Shown piece after piece: positions 1 to 8,754 of a stretch of DNA of 15,650 nucleotides. Position numbers and translations under genes: made by a program. Positions within the stretch are counted from its first letter, which is position 1, and the number at the start of each line of letters is the position of its first letter. Under the pieces are notes generated by a model. That model was given only the letters and a program-made list of their open reading frames with translations. It was not told the DNA's origin and did no database searches. This stretch comes from Reyranella sp. (GTDB lineage: Bacteria > Pseudomonadota > Alphaproteobacteria > Reyranellales > Reyranellaceae). The stretch lies in the NCBI GenBank assembly GCA_016780605.1, contig JADHLS010000030.1, forward strand, positions 1-15,650, read 5' to 3'.

Positions 1-1
1 C

Positions 2-640
2 TACGATCCGGCGAAGGATTTCGTGCCCGTGGCGCGCGTCGCCACCTCGTGGATCGGCATGGGCATCAATCCGCAGGTTCCGGCCAACAACCTCCAGGAG
101 TTCATCGCCTACGCCAAGGTCAACCCCGGCAAGATCAACTTCGGCTCGGCCGGACTTGCCACCATCACCCAGCTCTACGGCGAGATGTTCAACATCGAGG
201 CCGGCGTGAAGATGGTGCACGTGCCTTACAAGGGCAGCGCGCCGGCGACGCAGGACCTGCTGTCGGGCCAGATCCAGGTGCAGTTCGACCCGACGACGCT
301 GCCGCACATTGCGGCGGGCCGGCTCAAGTGCTTCGCCATCCTGGGCGAGAAGCGCTGGCCCGGAAAATCCGACATCCCGACGCTCAAGGAGCAGGGCATG
401 GGCAAGATCGGCGGCGATGCCTGGTACGGCGTCCTGGCGGCCAAGGGCACACCGCAGGCCGCGATCGACAAGCTCTCCTGGGCGATCGGCGAGGCGTGCA
501 AGGATCCCGCCGTGAACGACAAGCTGGTGACCAGCGGCAACTATGCGAGCTATCTCGATTCGGTTGCCCTCGGCGCCAACATCGAGCGCGAGCGGCTGTC
601 GTTCGGCGAGATCATCAAGAAGGCCGACATTAAGGTCTGA
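2..640 (+). CDS. Tripartite tricarboxylate transporter substrate-binding protein (Bug/TctC family), 5'-truncated by window edge
   Basis: The frame is open to the left edge and begins mid-protein with YDPAKDFVPVARV, a stretch typical of Bug receptors, so the true start and signal peptide lie upstream. 212 residues are visible of the roughly 320-330 usual for the family. Family hallmarks include the N-P-G-K-I-N-F-G-S-A-G ligand-loop region, the VPYKGSAPATQDLLSGQIQ segment and the FAILGEKRWP segment. Known role: a periplasmic receptor that captures a carboxylate or other small organic acid, usually for a TctAB permease, although many Bug proteins are orphans. The ligand cannot be predicted. The stop is TGA at 638-640, only 2 bp from the stop of the convergent monooxygenase gene, so there is no room for a terminator between them. 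Possible internal GTG starts (such as 23) are not real starts, because family homology continues to the window edge. Confidence 0.9.
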   Translation, partial: YDPAKDFVPVARVATSWIGMGINPQVPANNLQEFIAYAKVNPGKINFGSAGLATITQLYGEMFNIEAGVKMVHVPYKGSAPATQDLLSGQIQVQFDPTTLPHIAAGRLKCFAILGEKRWPGKSDIPTLKEQGMGKIGGDAWYGVLAAKGTPQAAIDKLSWAIGEACKDPAVNDKLVTSGNYASYLDSVALGANIERERLSFGEIIKKADIKV

Positions 641-642
641 GG

Positions 643-2100
643 CTACGCGGCGAGGCTCCGCAGATACGCCTCCGCTCCGGCGCGATCGGACGCCGCGCCG
701 GCAAAGCCGACATAACCATCCGGACGGACGAGGATGAGGTCGCGCGGATCGGCTCGCTTGGACGGCACGACCTCGACCAGCTTGGGGAACTTCGCCGCCA
801 GATCGGCCACGGCATCGGCCGGACCGAGGGCGACGAAGCGCGACTTGCCGGTGTCGGCGGCAAGCGGCTCGGGCCAACGATGGCCGGGCTTGGTGCTGTG
901 CGCCTGGTGACCTCCGGCGACGGAGAGAGGACTCTGCGGGTAGGCGATGTTGGTTTCCGACATCGTGTCGACCAGGACATGTGCGACCTGAGGGAAGCCC
1001 ATCGCGAACTTCACGAAGGTGTTGCGCAGCGCCTGGAGCGCAGGGTTGCGCATGATCGCCGCTTCCGTCAGCCGGCCGGCATTGCGCAGCACCATCTCGC
1101 CTACGGCACTGCGCTCGATCGAGTAGCTGTCGAGCAGCGATGGCTTGGCGGCGCCCGTGATGACGAGGTTGAGCTTCCACGCCAGATTGAAGACGTCCTG
1201 CATGCCGGTGTTCATGCCCTGGCCGCCGGCCGGGCTGTGGATGTGCGCGGCATCGCCGGCCAGGAAGATGTGGCCGCGGCTGTACTCCTTGACCTTGCGC
1301 TCGTTGATGCGGAAGGCGGCCAGCCAGATCGGGTCGCTGAGCTTGAGATCCGGACCGCCGCGATGGGCGACCATGGCCTGGATCTCCTCCAATGTCGGAT
1401 CGGGATGATGGCCGCTGCCGGTCGCCGGGCCGAGATCGGCGATGACGCGCCAGCGTCCCGGCGTGATCGGGAAGAAGGCGAGGATGCCGTCGCGGTGCCA
1501 AAAGATGTGCAGATGGTCGGCGGGCTCCAGCCCGCTGATATGGATGTCGGCAAGGTACCAGTCGCTGTCCTGGGTGCTGCCCTCGAAGGCGAAGCCGAGG
1601 CCGTGGCGGGTCGTCGAGTGGGCGCCGTCGCAGCCGATCAGCCAGTCGGCCTGCACGGTCTCGCTGCTGCCGTCGGCCTTGCGCAGGATGGCCTCGATGC
1701 CAGCGCCCTTCTGCGTGAAGCTCTCCATCGATACGGTGCGCTCGACCTTGACGCCGCGCTTGGCCAGGCACTCCTCGAGCACCCGCTCGGTCTCGCTCTG
1801 GGCGATCATCAGGGCGTAGTTGTAGATCGAATCGATGCGGTCCATGCTGACGCGCGCCACGACGTGCTTGCCGTCGGAGAGCTGCGCGCCGTGTGCCGGC
1901 ATACCGGCCTTGAGGAACGGCTCGACATAGCCAGCGTGGTTCAAAAGCTCGAGCGTGCGGCTCCACAGCACCAGGGCTTTCGATTTGTCGGTGCGCTCGG
2001 CCATCTTGTCGACGACGCGCACGGCGATGCCGAAGCGAGCGAGTTCGTTGGCCATGGTCAGGCCGATCGGGCCGGCGCCGGAGATCAGTACGCTCGCCAT
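643..2100 (-). CDS. FAD-dependent monooxygenase (PHBH/UbiH-like aromatic hydroxylase family)
   Basis: 485 residues. The N-terminal Rossmann dinucleotide fingerprint GAGPIG (residues 8-13) is followed by an acidic strand end (VVDK). The middle DG motif appears as GCDGAHSTTR near residues 155-165. The second FAD-binding motif appears as FLAGDAAHIHSPAGGQGMN near residues 277-297. The last 100 or so residues look like the thioredoxin-like tail found in phenol/MHPCO-type hydroxylases (inference). Family role: NAD(P)H- and O2-dependent hydroxylation of an aromatic or polyketide-like substrate in the cytoplasm. The substrate is not predictable. The ATG at 2100 is preceded by an AAGGGGG ribosome-binding site (2109-2115). 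It is the third gene after glnE and bcp, 25 bp behind bcp and probably cotranscribed. No catabolic neighbours are visible that would fix a pathway. Confidence 0.88.
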   Translation of the reverse strand: MASVLISGAGPIGLTMANELARFGIAVRVVDKMAERTDKSKALVLWSRTLELLNHAGYVEPFLKAGMPAHGAQLSDGKHVVARVSMDRIDSIYNYALMIAQSETERVLEECLAKRGVKVERTVSMESFTQKGAGIEAILRKADGSSETVQADWLIGCDGAHSTTRHGLGFAFEGSTQDSDWYLADIHISGLEPADHLHIFWHRDGILAFFPITPGRWRVIADLGPATGSGHHPDPTLEEIQAMVAHRGGPDLKLSDPIWLAAFRINERKVKEYSRGHIFLAGDAAHIHSPAGGQGMNTGMQDVFNLAWKLNLVITGAAKPSLLDSYSIERSAVGEMVLRNAGRLTEAAIMRNPALQALRNTFVKFAMGFPQVAHVLVDTMSETNIAYPQSPLSVAGGHQAHSTKPGHRWPEPLAADTGKSRFVALGPADAVADLAAKFPKLVEVVPSKRADPRDLILVRPDGYVGFAGAASDRAGAEAYLRSLAA

Positions 2101-2108
2101 GTGGTATG

Positions 2109-2115
2109 CCCCCTT
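2109..2115 (-). promoter_or_regulatory. Ribosome-binding site of the monooxygenase gene
   Basis: On the minus strand the sequence reads AAGGGGG, 8 nt before the ATG at 2100. It lies in the 25-bp gap after bcp, so the third gene of the operon has its own translation signal. This supports the chosen start. Confidence 0.6.
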
Positions 2116-2125
2116 CGCGATGTTC

Positions 2126-2590
2126 TTATAGAGCCTTCAGCGCCTTCAGTACCTCGTCGACATGGCCCGGCACCTTCACCTTGTGCCAGACCCTGGCCAC
2201 CGTGCCGGTCTTGTCGATCAGGAAGGTGGCGCGCTCGATGCCCATGTACTTGCGGCCATAGAGGCTCTTCTCGACCCAGGTGCCGTACTTCTCGCAGATC
2301 TTGCCGTCCTCGTCGGATACCAGCGGGAAGTTGAGGCCATACTTCTTCTTGAACTTGTCGTGCCTGTCGACGCTGTCCTTGCTGACACCGACCACCTGCG
2401 CCTTGAGCTTGCCGAAGTCGGGAAGCTGATCGCGAAAGCCGCAGGCCTCGGCGGTGCAGCCCGAGGTGTCGTCCTTGGGATAGAAGTAAAGCACCACCGG
2501 CTTGCCGCGCAGGTCCGACAGCTTCAGCTTCTTGCCGCCGTCCGTCGCCGCAGTGAAATCGGGCGCCTTCTTGCCTTCCTCTACACTCAT
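2126..2590 (-). CDS. bcp: Thioredoxin-dependent thiol peroxidase (Bcp/PrxQ-type peroxiredoxin)
   Basis: 154 residues, the usual Bcp length. It reduces H2O2 and organic hydroperoxides in the cytoplasm using thioredoxin. The active-site segment FYPKDDTSGCTAEACGFRD carries the peroxidatic Cys45 and a second Cys50 placed exactly as the resolving Cys of E. coli Bcp, which suggests an atypical 2-Cys mechanism. The common TPGC is TSGC here, a variant also known in the family. Thr42 is kept. Its start codon overlaps the glnE stop as ATGA (2587-2590), and a strong AGGAGGAG ribosome-binding site (2597-2604) lies inside the last codons of glnE. Translational coupling is therefore likely. The stop is TAA (2126-2128). 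Confidence 0.95.
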   Translation of the reverse strand: MSVEEGKKAPDFTAATDGGKKLKLSDLRGKPVVLYFYPKDDTSGCTAEACGFRDQLPDFGKLKAQVVGVSKDSVDRHDKFKKKYGLNFPLVSDEDGKICEKYGTWVEKSLYGRKYMGIERATFLIDKTGTVARVWHKVKVPGHVDEVLKALKAL

Positions 2591-5523
2591 TCCTCACTCC
2601 TCCTGTCGTGCTCGCGCGCCGGCTCCTCGACGATGCGGCGGTATATAGCATGCGTGGCTGCCGTTTCAGCTGCAATGCGCGCGCGCAACTCGGCGAGATC
2701 GGAGGCGCCTTCGGTGACCGCGACCAGGCGGCGCTGGCCTTCCAGGGCCTTGGTCTCGTCGAATGCCGACTCATCGCCGTTCAGCGTCAGGCGCAGCATG
2801 CTCTGGACATCCGACAAGAGGGTTCGCGCGGCGCGCAGGCGTTCGCTGTCGGCCCGGTCGAGGAAGCCTGCGTCGGCGGCGCGGCGCAGCATCTCGGCCG
2901 GATGCGGATCGAGCAGGTCCGGGCGGGCGGCGGCGTGGCGTAGGGCGAGGTATTGCGCCACGAAGTCGATGTCGAACAGGCCGCCCGGCAGGTGCTTGAA
3001 GTCCCACACGCTCTTCGGCGGCGCGTGGCGGGCGATACGGCGGCGCATGTCGGCGACGTCGCGTACCAGCGCCACCGGATCGCGCGGCCGCGTCAGCGTG
3101 GCCCGCACCGTGGCCTTCAGGCGGTCGGCCAGGGCCTTGGGCCCATGGATCACACGTGCCCGCGTCAAGGCCATGTGCTCCCACGTCCAGGCCGATTGCG
3201 CGTGGTAGCTCTCGAAGCCTTCCAGGGAATTGGCGAGGGGGCCGGCGCGACCCGACGGGCGCAATCGCATGTCGACTTCGTAGAGCGTGCCCTCGTTGGT
3301 GTGCGCGGTGAGCGCAGTCACGATCTTGGCGCTGAGTCGCGTGTAGTACTGGATCGACGCCAAGGGCCGCCGACCGTCGGAGGCGTCGAGGCCGGGCGGG
3401 ATGTCGTAGACGAAGATCAGGTCGAGGTCGGACGTAGCCGACATCTCGCGGCTGCCGAGCTTGCCCAGGGCGAGGACGGCGAGGCGCTGGCCGCGGAAGC
3501 CGCCATGCGTCTCGGCGAACAGCCGCTCGACGCGATCGCACACCGCCGAGATCGTGGCGGCGGCGACGTCGGAGTAGGCGATGCCCGCCTCGGCCGGCCG
3601 GACGATCGCCTTGAGCTGCTGGACGCCGACCTGAAAGCGCCGGTCGTTGGCCCATCGCCGCGCGAGGTCGAGGATGTCCTGCTCGTCGCCGGCCTTGGCG
3701 AGTTGACCGGCAAGCTCGGCCGCCATCTCATCAGCCGAGGGCAGCGGCAGGTAGAAGGCCGGCGACAGCACGGAATCGAGCAGGAGGGTGCGCCGCGCCA
3801 GGTGGGCGGCAAGTCCGGGCGCGCTGCCCATGATCGCGGCGACCAGCTCCAGCAGGGCGGGATTGGCCTTGAACAGCGAGAAGAGCTGGATGCCGGCCGG
3901 CAGGTTGGCGAGGAAGAGGTCGAAGTTCAGCAGCGCCTGGTCGGGAGCGGCGGTCGAGCCCAGCGCCTTCAAGATCCCCGGCATCAGCTCGGTCAGGAGC
4001 TCGCGGGCGCGCGCCGTTGCCGTCGAGCGATAGCGGCCATGGTGCCAGCGCCGCACGATGCCGGCGGCCGCGGAGGCATCGCGGAAGCCCAGCGCCCCGA
4101 GCGTGGCGAGCGTGCCCGGGTCGTCGTCGGTGCCGGTGAACACCAGGTTGCCGCCCGGCCCGGCGAGGCTCGGTGCCTCCTCGAACAGGTGGGCGTAGTG
4201 GCTTTCGACGCAATGCAGGCGATCGAGCAGCTCCTTCTGGAAGGATTGCGAATCCGGATAGCCGAGGAAGCTCGCGATCGCCGCCACGCCGGCCTCGTCG
4301 GCCGGCAGGCTGTGGGTCTGGCGGTCGTCGACCATCTGCAGGCGATGCTCGACCTTGCGCAGGAAGCCGTAGGCCTCGATCAACTCGTCGGCGGCGCGCG
4401 GAGCGACGTGGCCGGCGGCGGCGAGCGCACGCAGCGTGGCGCAGGTGGCGCGCAGCCTGAGCGCCGGATTGCGGCCGCCGAAGATCAGCTGCTGGGTCTG
4501 GGCGAAGAATTCGATCTCGCGGATGCCGCCGCGGCCCAGCTTGACGTTGTGGCCCAGCACCTTGACGGCACTGCCGCCACGATGGGCGTCGATCTGGCGC
4601 TTGATCGAATGGATGTCGTGGATGGCCGCGAAGTCGAGATGCTTGCGCCAAATATAAGGTGTGAGATCGGCGAGGAAGGCCGCCCCGACGGCCTGGTTGC
4701 CCGCCACCGGATGTGCCTTGATCATGGCGGCGCGTTCCCAGTTCTGGCCAACGCTTTCGTAGTAGAGCTCGGCCGCCTGCACCGACATGGCGAGTGGCGT
4801 CGACCCCGGATCAGGGCGCAATCGGAGATCGGTGCGGAAGATGTAGCCGTCGGCCGAGGTCTCCGACATCAGCTGCACCAGGAGGCGTGCGCCGCGCACG
4901 AAGTGGCGAGACAGCTGCTCGTTCCCGGCAAGGGCGGGGGCCTCGCGGTCGTAGAGCAGGATCAGGTCGATGTCGCTCGAATAGTTGAGCTCGCCGGCGC
5001 CGAGCTTGCCCATCCCCAGGACGGTGAGCGCCGCGGCCTGCGGATCGCCGTCGATGGCAAGCTGGCCATCGCGGGCAAGCTGCAGCAGGATCGCGTCGGT
5101 GAGGGCGCCGAGACAGCCCGAGGCGAAGGCGCTGAGCGCCCCCGTCACCTTATCGAGAGGCCAGGCCTCGGCGATATCAGCCACGGCGACCGTCAGGGCC
5201 ACGCGGCGCTTGAGGCGCCGCAGCCGGGTGGCAATCGTTGCTGGCGGCGCGCCGCTTTTCGCCTCGATCCTTACATTGTCAAGTTCATCGTCAAGATCGA
5301 TGTGGACAACGTCTGGACCGCGACGCCACAGATCGGTCATAAAAATCGGGTCTTGTAGAGCGGTCTCGGTCAGATACGGACTGTTGCCGAACAGTGCATC
5401 GAGCAGCGCGATCTGACCGGGATCGTCCGGCCGCGCCGTCGTCTCGTTCCATCGCGTCCACGCCACGTCGCGACGCTCCATGTCGTGCGGTCGCGGCAGG
5501 CGATTCGTCGAGAGCCAAGACAT
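2587..5523 (-). CDS. glnE: Bifunctional glutamine synthetase adenylyltransferase / adenylyl-removing enzyme
   Basis: About 978 residues from ATG 5523, or 992 if GTG 5565 is used. GlnE attaches AMP to, and removes it from, a tyrosine of glutamine synthetase in response to PII (GlnB/GlnK) and glutamine. The family's duplicated nucleotidyltransferase signature is present twice: GMGKLGAGELNYSSDIDL near residues 170-187 (deadenylylation half), and ALGKLGSREMSATSDLDL near residues 685-702 (adenylylation half). Both have the S-D-x-D metal-binding aspartates. The conserved LLDALFGNSPYL entry segment is close to the N terminus. I prefer ATG 5523, because the codons between 5565 and 5523 (TCA, CAA, TTT, CGA) are unlike the rest of the gene and include an AT-rich TTTAA patch that could be promoter. 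No good Shine-Dalgarno supports either start. It is first in a glnE-bcp-monooxygenase operon and divergent from the AsmA-like gene. Confidence 0.93.
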   Translation of the reverse strand: MSWLSTNRLPRPHDMERRDVAWTRWNETTARPDDPGQIALLDALFGNSPYLTETALQDPIFMTDLWRRGPDVVHIDLDDELDNVRIEAKSGAPPATIATRLRRLKRRVALTVAVADIAEAWPLDKVTGALSAFASGCLGALTDAILLQLARDGQLAIDGDPQAAALTVLGMGKLGAGELNYSSDIDLILLYDREAPALAGNEQLSRHFVRGARLLVQLMSETSADGYIFRTDLRLRPDPGSTPLAMSVQAAELYYESVGQNWERAAMIKAHPVAGNQAVGAAFLADLTPYIWRKHLDFAAIHDIHSIKRQIDAHRGGSAVKVLGHNVKLGRGGIREIEFFAQTQQLIFGGRNPALRLRATCATLRALAAAGHVAPRAADELIEAYGFLRKVEHRLQMVDDRQTHSLPADEAGVAAIASFLGYPDSQSFQKELLDRLHCVESHYAHLFEEAPSLAGPGGNLVFTGTDDDPGTLATLGALGFRDASAAAGIVRRWHHGRYRSTATARARELLTELMPGILKALGSTAAPDQALLNFDLFLANLPAGIQLFSLFKANPALLELVAAIMGSAPGLAAHLARRTLLLDSVLSPAFYLPLPSADEMAAELAGQLAKAGDEQDILDLARRWANDRRFQVGVQQLKAIVRPAEAGIAYSDVAAATISAVCDRVERLFAETHGGFRGQRLAVLALGKLGSREMSATSDLDLIFVYDIPPGLDASDGRRPLASIQYYTRLSAKIVTALTAHTNEGTLYEVDMRLRPSGRAGPLANSLEGFESYHAQSAWTWEHMALTRARVIHGPKALADRLKATVRATLTRPRDPVALVRDVADMRRRIARHAPPKSVWDFKHLPGGLFDIDFVAQYLALRHAAARPDLLDPHPAEMLRRAADAGFLDRADSERLRAARTLLSDVQSMLRLTLNGDESAFDETKALEGQRRLVAVTEGASDLAELRARIAAETAATHAIYRRIVEEPAREHDRRSEE
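2597..2604 (-). promoter_or_regulatory. Strong Shine-Dalgarno of bcp embedded in glnE
   Basis: On the minus strand AGGAGGAG ends 6 nt before the bcp ATG and lies within the last sense codons of glnE (RRSEE). It fixes the bcp start and suggests that ribosomes finishing glnE, or entering independently, translate bcp efficiently. Confidence 0.7.
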
Positions 5524-5613
5524 GCGGGGCGCGCGTCGGTTAAATTGCGGTGAGAACTGGCGCACGCTCGCCCAGGCGCGTCGTCATCGTCAAGAAGCGG
5601 GAAGCATCGTCCT

Positions 5614-8600
5614 TTGGTCAGACGAACGTATCGCGTGTGTATGCGGGTGGTTGTCGGCGTCACGCTCGCCGTCGCCGCGCTCGTCTTGGTGGCTGCGCTT
5701 CGCCTCCTGCAAGGGCCCGTCGACCTCGATTTCCTCAAGGACCGGCTGGCCGCGGCGGCCGACGTTCCGGGCAACGACATCCGGCCCGAGGCCGACCGGG
5801 TGTCGCTGGAGTGGGGCGGGCTCAGCCAGCCTATGCGCCTGGTGTTCACCGGCATGCGGTTCGTCAACACCCGGAGCCATCAGGTCATCGCGACGGCGCC
5901 GGCGGTCTCGCTCACCTTCGATGCACGGTCGGTCTTCCAGGGCATGTTCCTGCCGACCTCGATCACCATCGAAGGGCCGACCATCGAGGCCGACATCGCC
6001 CGCGAGGGCGGCATGCTGCGCCGCATTTTCGCGAGCACCGACGCCAATTCGCAGAGCGAGGCGGTGTCCATCCTGGTCGATCAGCTGTTCACCGAGCCCA
6101 ACTACCATTCACTGATCGGCCAGCTCGACACGATCCAGATCGAGCGCGCCAAGGTGACCTTCCGCGACGTCAAGACGGGGCTTACCTGGCTGGCGCCATC
6201 GGCGCGGGCCCGGCTGAAGCGTGATGCGGCGGGCGTCGCCATCTCCGCCTCGACGCGCCTGACCGGGGAGGCTGGCAACTGGGTCGATGTCAGGCTGTCG
6301 GGTGTCTACACGCGCGACCGCAGCCGCATCCTGCTCGATGCCAGTGTCGACGGCTTCAAGCCGTCCATGCTGGCCGACCTGTCGCCCGACGTGGCGCTGC
6401 TGCGCGGCGTCGACATCGCCCTGTCGGGCCGCCTGCACATCGAGGCCGACGGGCATGGCGACGTACGCAACATCACCGTCGACATCACTGGCGGCAACGG
6501 CCAGGTGGCGCTGCCCGGCATCCTGCCGGCATCGCATCGCGTGAAGTCGGTGTATGCCCGGGGCACCGTCGATGCGCTCACGCACACCGCTCGCATCGAG
6601 CGCGCCGACGTCGATTTCGGCGCGACCAAGGTATCGATCACGGGCTCCGGCGAGCGCAAGCCCGAAGGCCAGGTGTTCTCGGGCCGCGCCGAGATGCGGC
6701 AGATCCCTGTGGATCGCCTGGGCGACTACTGGCCGCTCGAGTTCGCAGTCGGTGGCCGACAGTGGGCGCTGAGCAATCTCAGCAAGGGCGAGATCAACGT
6801 TGCCGCCGAGTTCGGGCTGAGCGTGCCGGGCAATGATCTGGCGGAGATCAAGGTCGATCGCCTGGTCGGCCTGATCGACTATCGCGGCATGACCGTTCGC
6901 TACATGCCGCACATGCCCGAGCTGCAGGGCGTGTCGGGCAAGGCGCGTTACGAGGACGGCACGCTGCATTTCGATGTCGCGAGCGGCACGACCGTCGGGC
7001 TGAAGACGGCCGCCACCACCATCGACCTCACTGGCCTCGACCAGCCGCCGCCGCAACGCGCGGCGATCCACATGCCTATCAGCGGCTCAGCCCAGGATGT
7101 CGCCCGCTTCCTGGCACGATCCAAGCTCGGCCTGCCGAAGGAAGTGCTCTACGACTACCGGCGGGTGAGCGGTGCCGTTTCGGTCGACCTGTCGATCGCC
7201 TTTCCGCTCCTGAACGCGATCAATGTCAGTGACCTTGACCTCAAGGCTGAGGCGTCGCTCGCCAACTTCGCACTGAAGCATGCCATCGGCGACGTCGACC
7301 TTTCCGACGCCGATGCGCGCGTGAAGTACATCGGTTCGGAGCTCAGCGTCACCGGCCAGGGCAAGCTCGACGGTCAGGTCGTCGACATCGTCTGGCGCGA
7401 AATGTTCGGCGCCAAGGTGCCGTTCCGGCGGCGCTACGAGATGAAGGGGACCATCCCGGCCGCGCTGGTCGCCAAGGCAGGCTTCCCGTCGCCGGAACCT
7501 TATGTCACGGGGCCGATCGGCACGACGCTGAGCTATCAGGTGGCGGCGAACGGCACGAGTGAAGTGGTCGGCCGCTTCGACCTCAAGGCCGCCACGGCCG
7601 ACGTGACGCCGCTCGCGTGGACCAAGCAGCCGGGCACCGAAGGCCTTGCGACCATGACCGCCAAGCTCGCCGCCGGCGGCAAGCTTTCGACCATCGACTT
7701 CGAGGGCAAGGCCAATGGCCTCGCCGGCAAGGGCGCCTTGCGCTTCAACGGCGACAACGACTTGCAGCAGGTGACGCTGCAACAGCTCAAGATCGGCCAG
7801 AGCGACGTCGCGGCCGAGTGGAAGCGGGCGCCGGGCGGCGTCGAGCTGTCTCTGCGCGGCCCGACGCTCGAGCTGCCGCGCGTGCGGGCCGCGATCAAGG
7901 CGCGCGACGACACCGCCGCCAAGAATCCGGCCGGCCCGGCGGCGACCTCGCACAGCAGGACCAGGATGACGCTCCAGATCCAGCGCTTGCTGACCAAGCG
8001 CGGCAGCGTGGGCTACGTCAATGGAAAGCTCGAGCTCGCCAACGACCGTATCGCCTCGGCCGACCTGTCGATCGGCGCCGGCAAAGGCTCGACCTTCAAG
8101 GTCACCCCGACGGGGCAGGGCCGCAAGCTCTTCCTCTACGTCGCCGACTTCGGCCAGATGCTGAGTGATGCCGGTTGGCTCGATGGCCTGGCGAACGGCT
8201 ATCTGCACATCGAGGGCCTGTACGACGACGCCGTCGCCGGCTCGCCGCTCAACGGCTTCCTAAAGATGGGACCGTTCCGGCTGCAGAAGGTGACGCCGCG
8301 GCCCGATATTGGCACGCTCAATTCGACGATCGAGGGACTGAACCGCGCGGGCGACGCCCTGCAGCAGTTCGACAGCCTCGATGCCAAGGTCTCCAAGGTG
8401 GGCGACCGCATCCACATCAAGGACGGGCGCACCAGCGGCCGCTCGATCGGCCTCACCGCCCAGGGCTTCGTCGATCTCGGCAACGACACGGCGAAGATCG
8501 CCGGCATCGTCGTGCCGGGCTTCGCGCTCAACAATCTGCTGTCGAATGTGCCGTTGCTCGGGCCGTTGCTGACGGGCGGCAAGGATGGCGGCGTGTTCGC

Positions 8601-8754
8601 CATCTCCTACCAGCTCTCCGGTCCGCTCGATGACCTCAAGACCGACGTCAACATGATGTCGGCCATGACGCCCGGCGCGCTGCGCGAGCTCTTCCTGGCG
8701 CAGCCGGACGCGGTCCAGCCGCCGGCCTCCCCGGAGATGCAGCGCGCGCCCTAA
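5614..8754 (+). CDS. AsmA-like / YhdP-type envelope protein (DUF3971 plus AsmA C-terminal region)
   Basis: 1046 residues. A short basic N terminus (RRTYR) precedes one hydrophobic segment of about 20 residues (near 11-30: [20 protein letters not shown]), and the rest is a long beta-rich periplasmic body. This fits the bridge-like AsmA/YhdP/TamB superfamily, implicated in moving phospholipids between inner and outer membrane. The middle third resembles DUF3971. The last 260 residues (from about 780) resemble the AsmA-like C-terminal domain, ending in the characteristic [20 protein letters not shown] and [12 protein letters not shown] stretches. The start is uncertain. TTG 5614 gives the expected positively charged residues before the membrane segment and has a GGGA about 11 nt upstream. 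ATG 5641 would leave almost nothing before the membrane span. The stop TAA overlaps the tyrS stop in CTAA (8751-8754). The domain assignment is from recognition, not a profile search. Confidence 0.82.
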   Translation: MVRRTYRVCMRVVVGVTLAVAALVLVAALRLLQGPVDLDFLKDRLAAAADVPGNDIRPEADRVSLEWGGLSQPMRLVFTGMRFVNTRSHQVIATAPAVSLTFDARSVFQGMFLPTSITIEGPTIEADIAREGGMLRRIFASTDANSQSEAVSILVDQLFTEPNYHSLIGQLDTIQIERAKVTFRDVKTGLTWLAPSARARLKRDAAGVAISASTRLTGEAGNWVDVRLSGVYTRDRSRILLDASVDGFKPSMLADLSPDVALLRGVDIALSGRLHIEADGHGDVRNITVDITGGNGQVALPGILPASHRVKSVYARGTVDALTHTARIERADVDFGATKVSITGSGERKPEGQVFSGRAEMRQIPVDRLGDYWPLEFAVGGRQWALSNLSKGEINVAAEFGLSVPGNDLAEIKVDRLVGLIDYRGMTVRYMPHMPELQGVSGKARYEDGTLHFDVASGTTVGLKTAATTIDLTGLDQPPPQRAAIHMPISGSAQDVARFLARSKLGLPKEVLYDYRRVSGAVSVDLSIAFPLLNAINVSDLDLKAEASLANFALKHAIGDVDLSDADARVKYIGSELSVTGQGKLDGQVVDIVWREMFGAKVPFRRRYEMKGTIPAALVAKAGFPSPEPYVTGPIGTTLSYQVAANGTSEVVGRFDLKAATADVTPLAWTKQPGTEGLATMTAKLAAGGKLSTIDFEGKANGLAGKGALRFNGDNDLQQVTLQQLKIGQSDVAAEWKRAPGGVELSLRGPTLELPRVRAAIKARDDTAAKNPAGPAATSHSRTRMTLQIQRLLTKRGSVGYVNGKLELANDRIASADLSIGAGKGSTFKVTPTGQGRKLFLYVADFGQMLSDAGWLDGLANGYLHIEGLYDDAVAGSPLNGFLKMGPFRLQKVTPRPDIGTLNSTIEGLNRAGDALQQFDSLDAKVSKVGDRIHIKDGRTSGRSIGLTAQGFVDLGNDTAKIAGIVVPGFALNNLLSNVPLLGPLLTGGKDGGVFAISYQLSGPLDDLKTDVNMMSAMTPGALRELFLAQPDAVQPPASPEMQRAP

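Noticed and set aside
880..2334. 484-codon open frame on the plus strand across the monooxygenase and bcp
   Set aside because: It is antisense to two well-supported genes, and its composition (rich in R, A, G, D, H) is typical of shadow frames.
2953..5358. 801-codon open frame on the plus strand, antisense to glnE
   Set aside because: It is a long stop-free shadow expected in high-GC DNA opposite a real gene. The translation has no recognisable domain, while the opposite strand carries clear GlnE motifs twice.
6109..8208. Two minus-strand frames (6109-7071 and 7087-8208) opposite the AsmA-like gene
   Set aside because: They are low-complexity shadow translations without motifs. The plus strand gives a coherent anchored AsmA-like protein.
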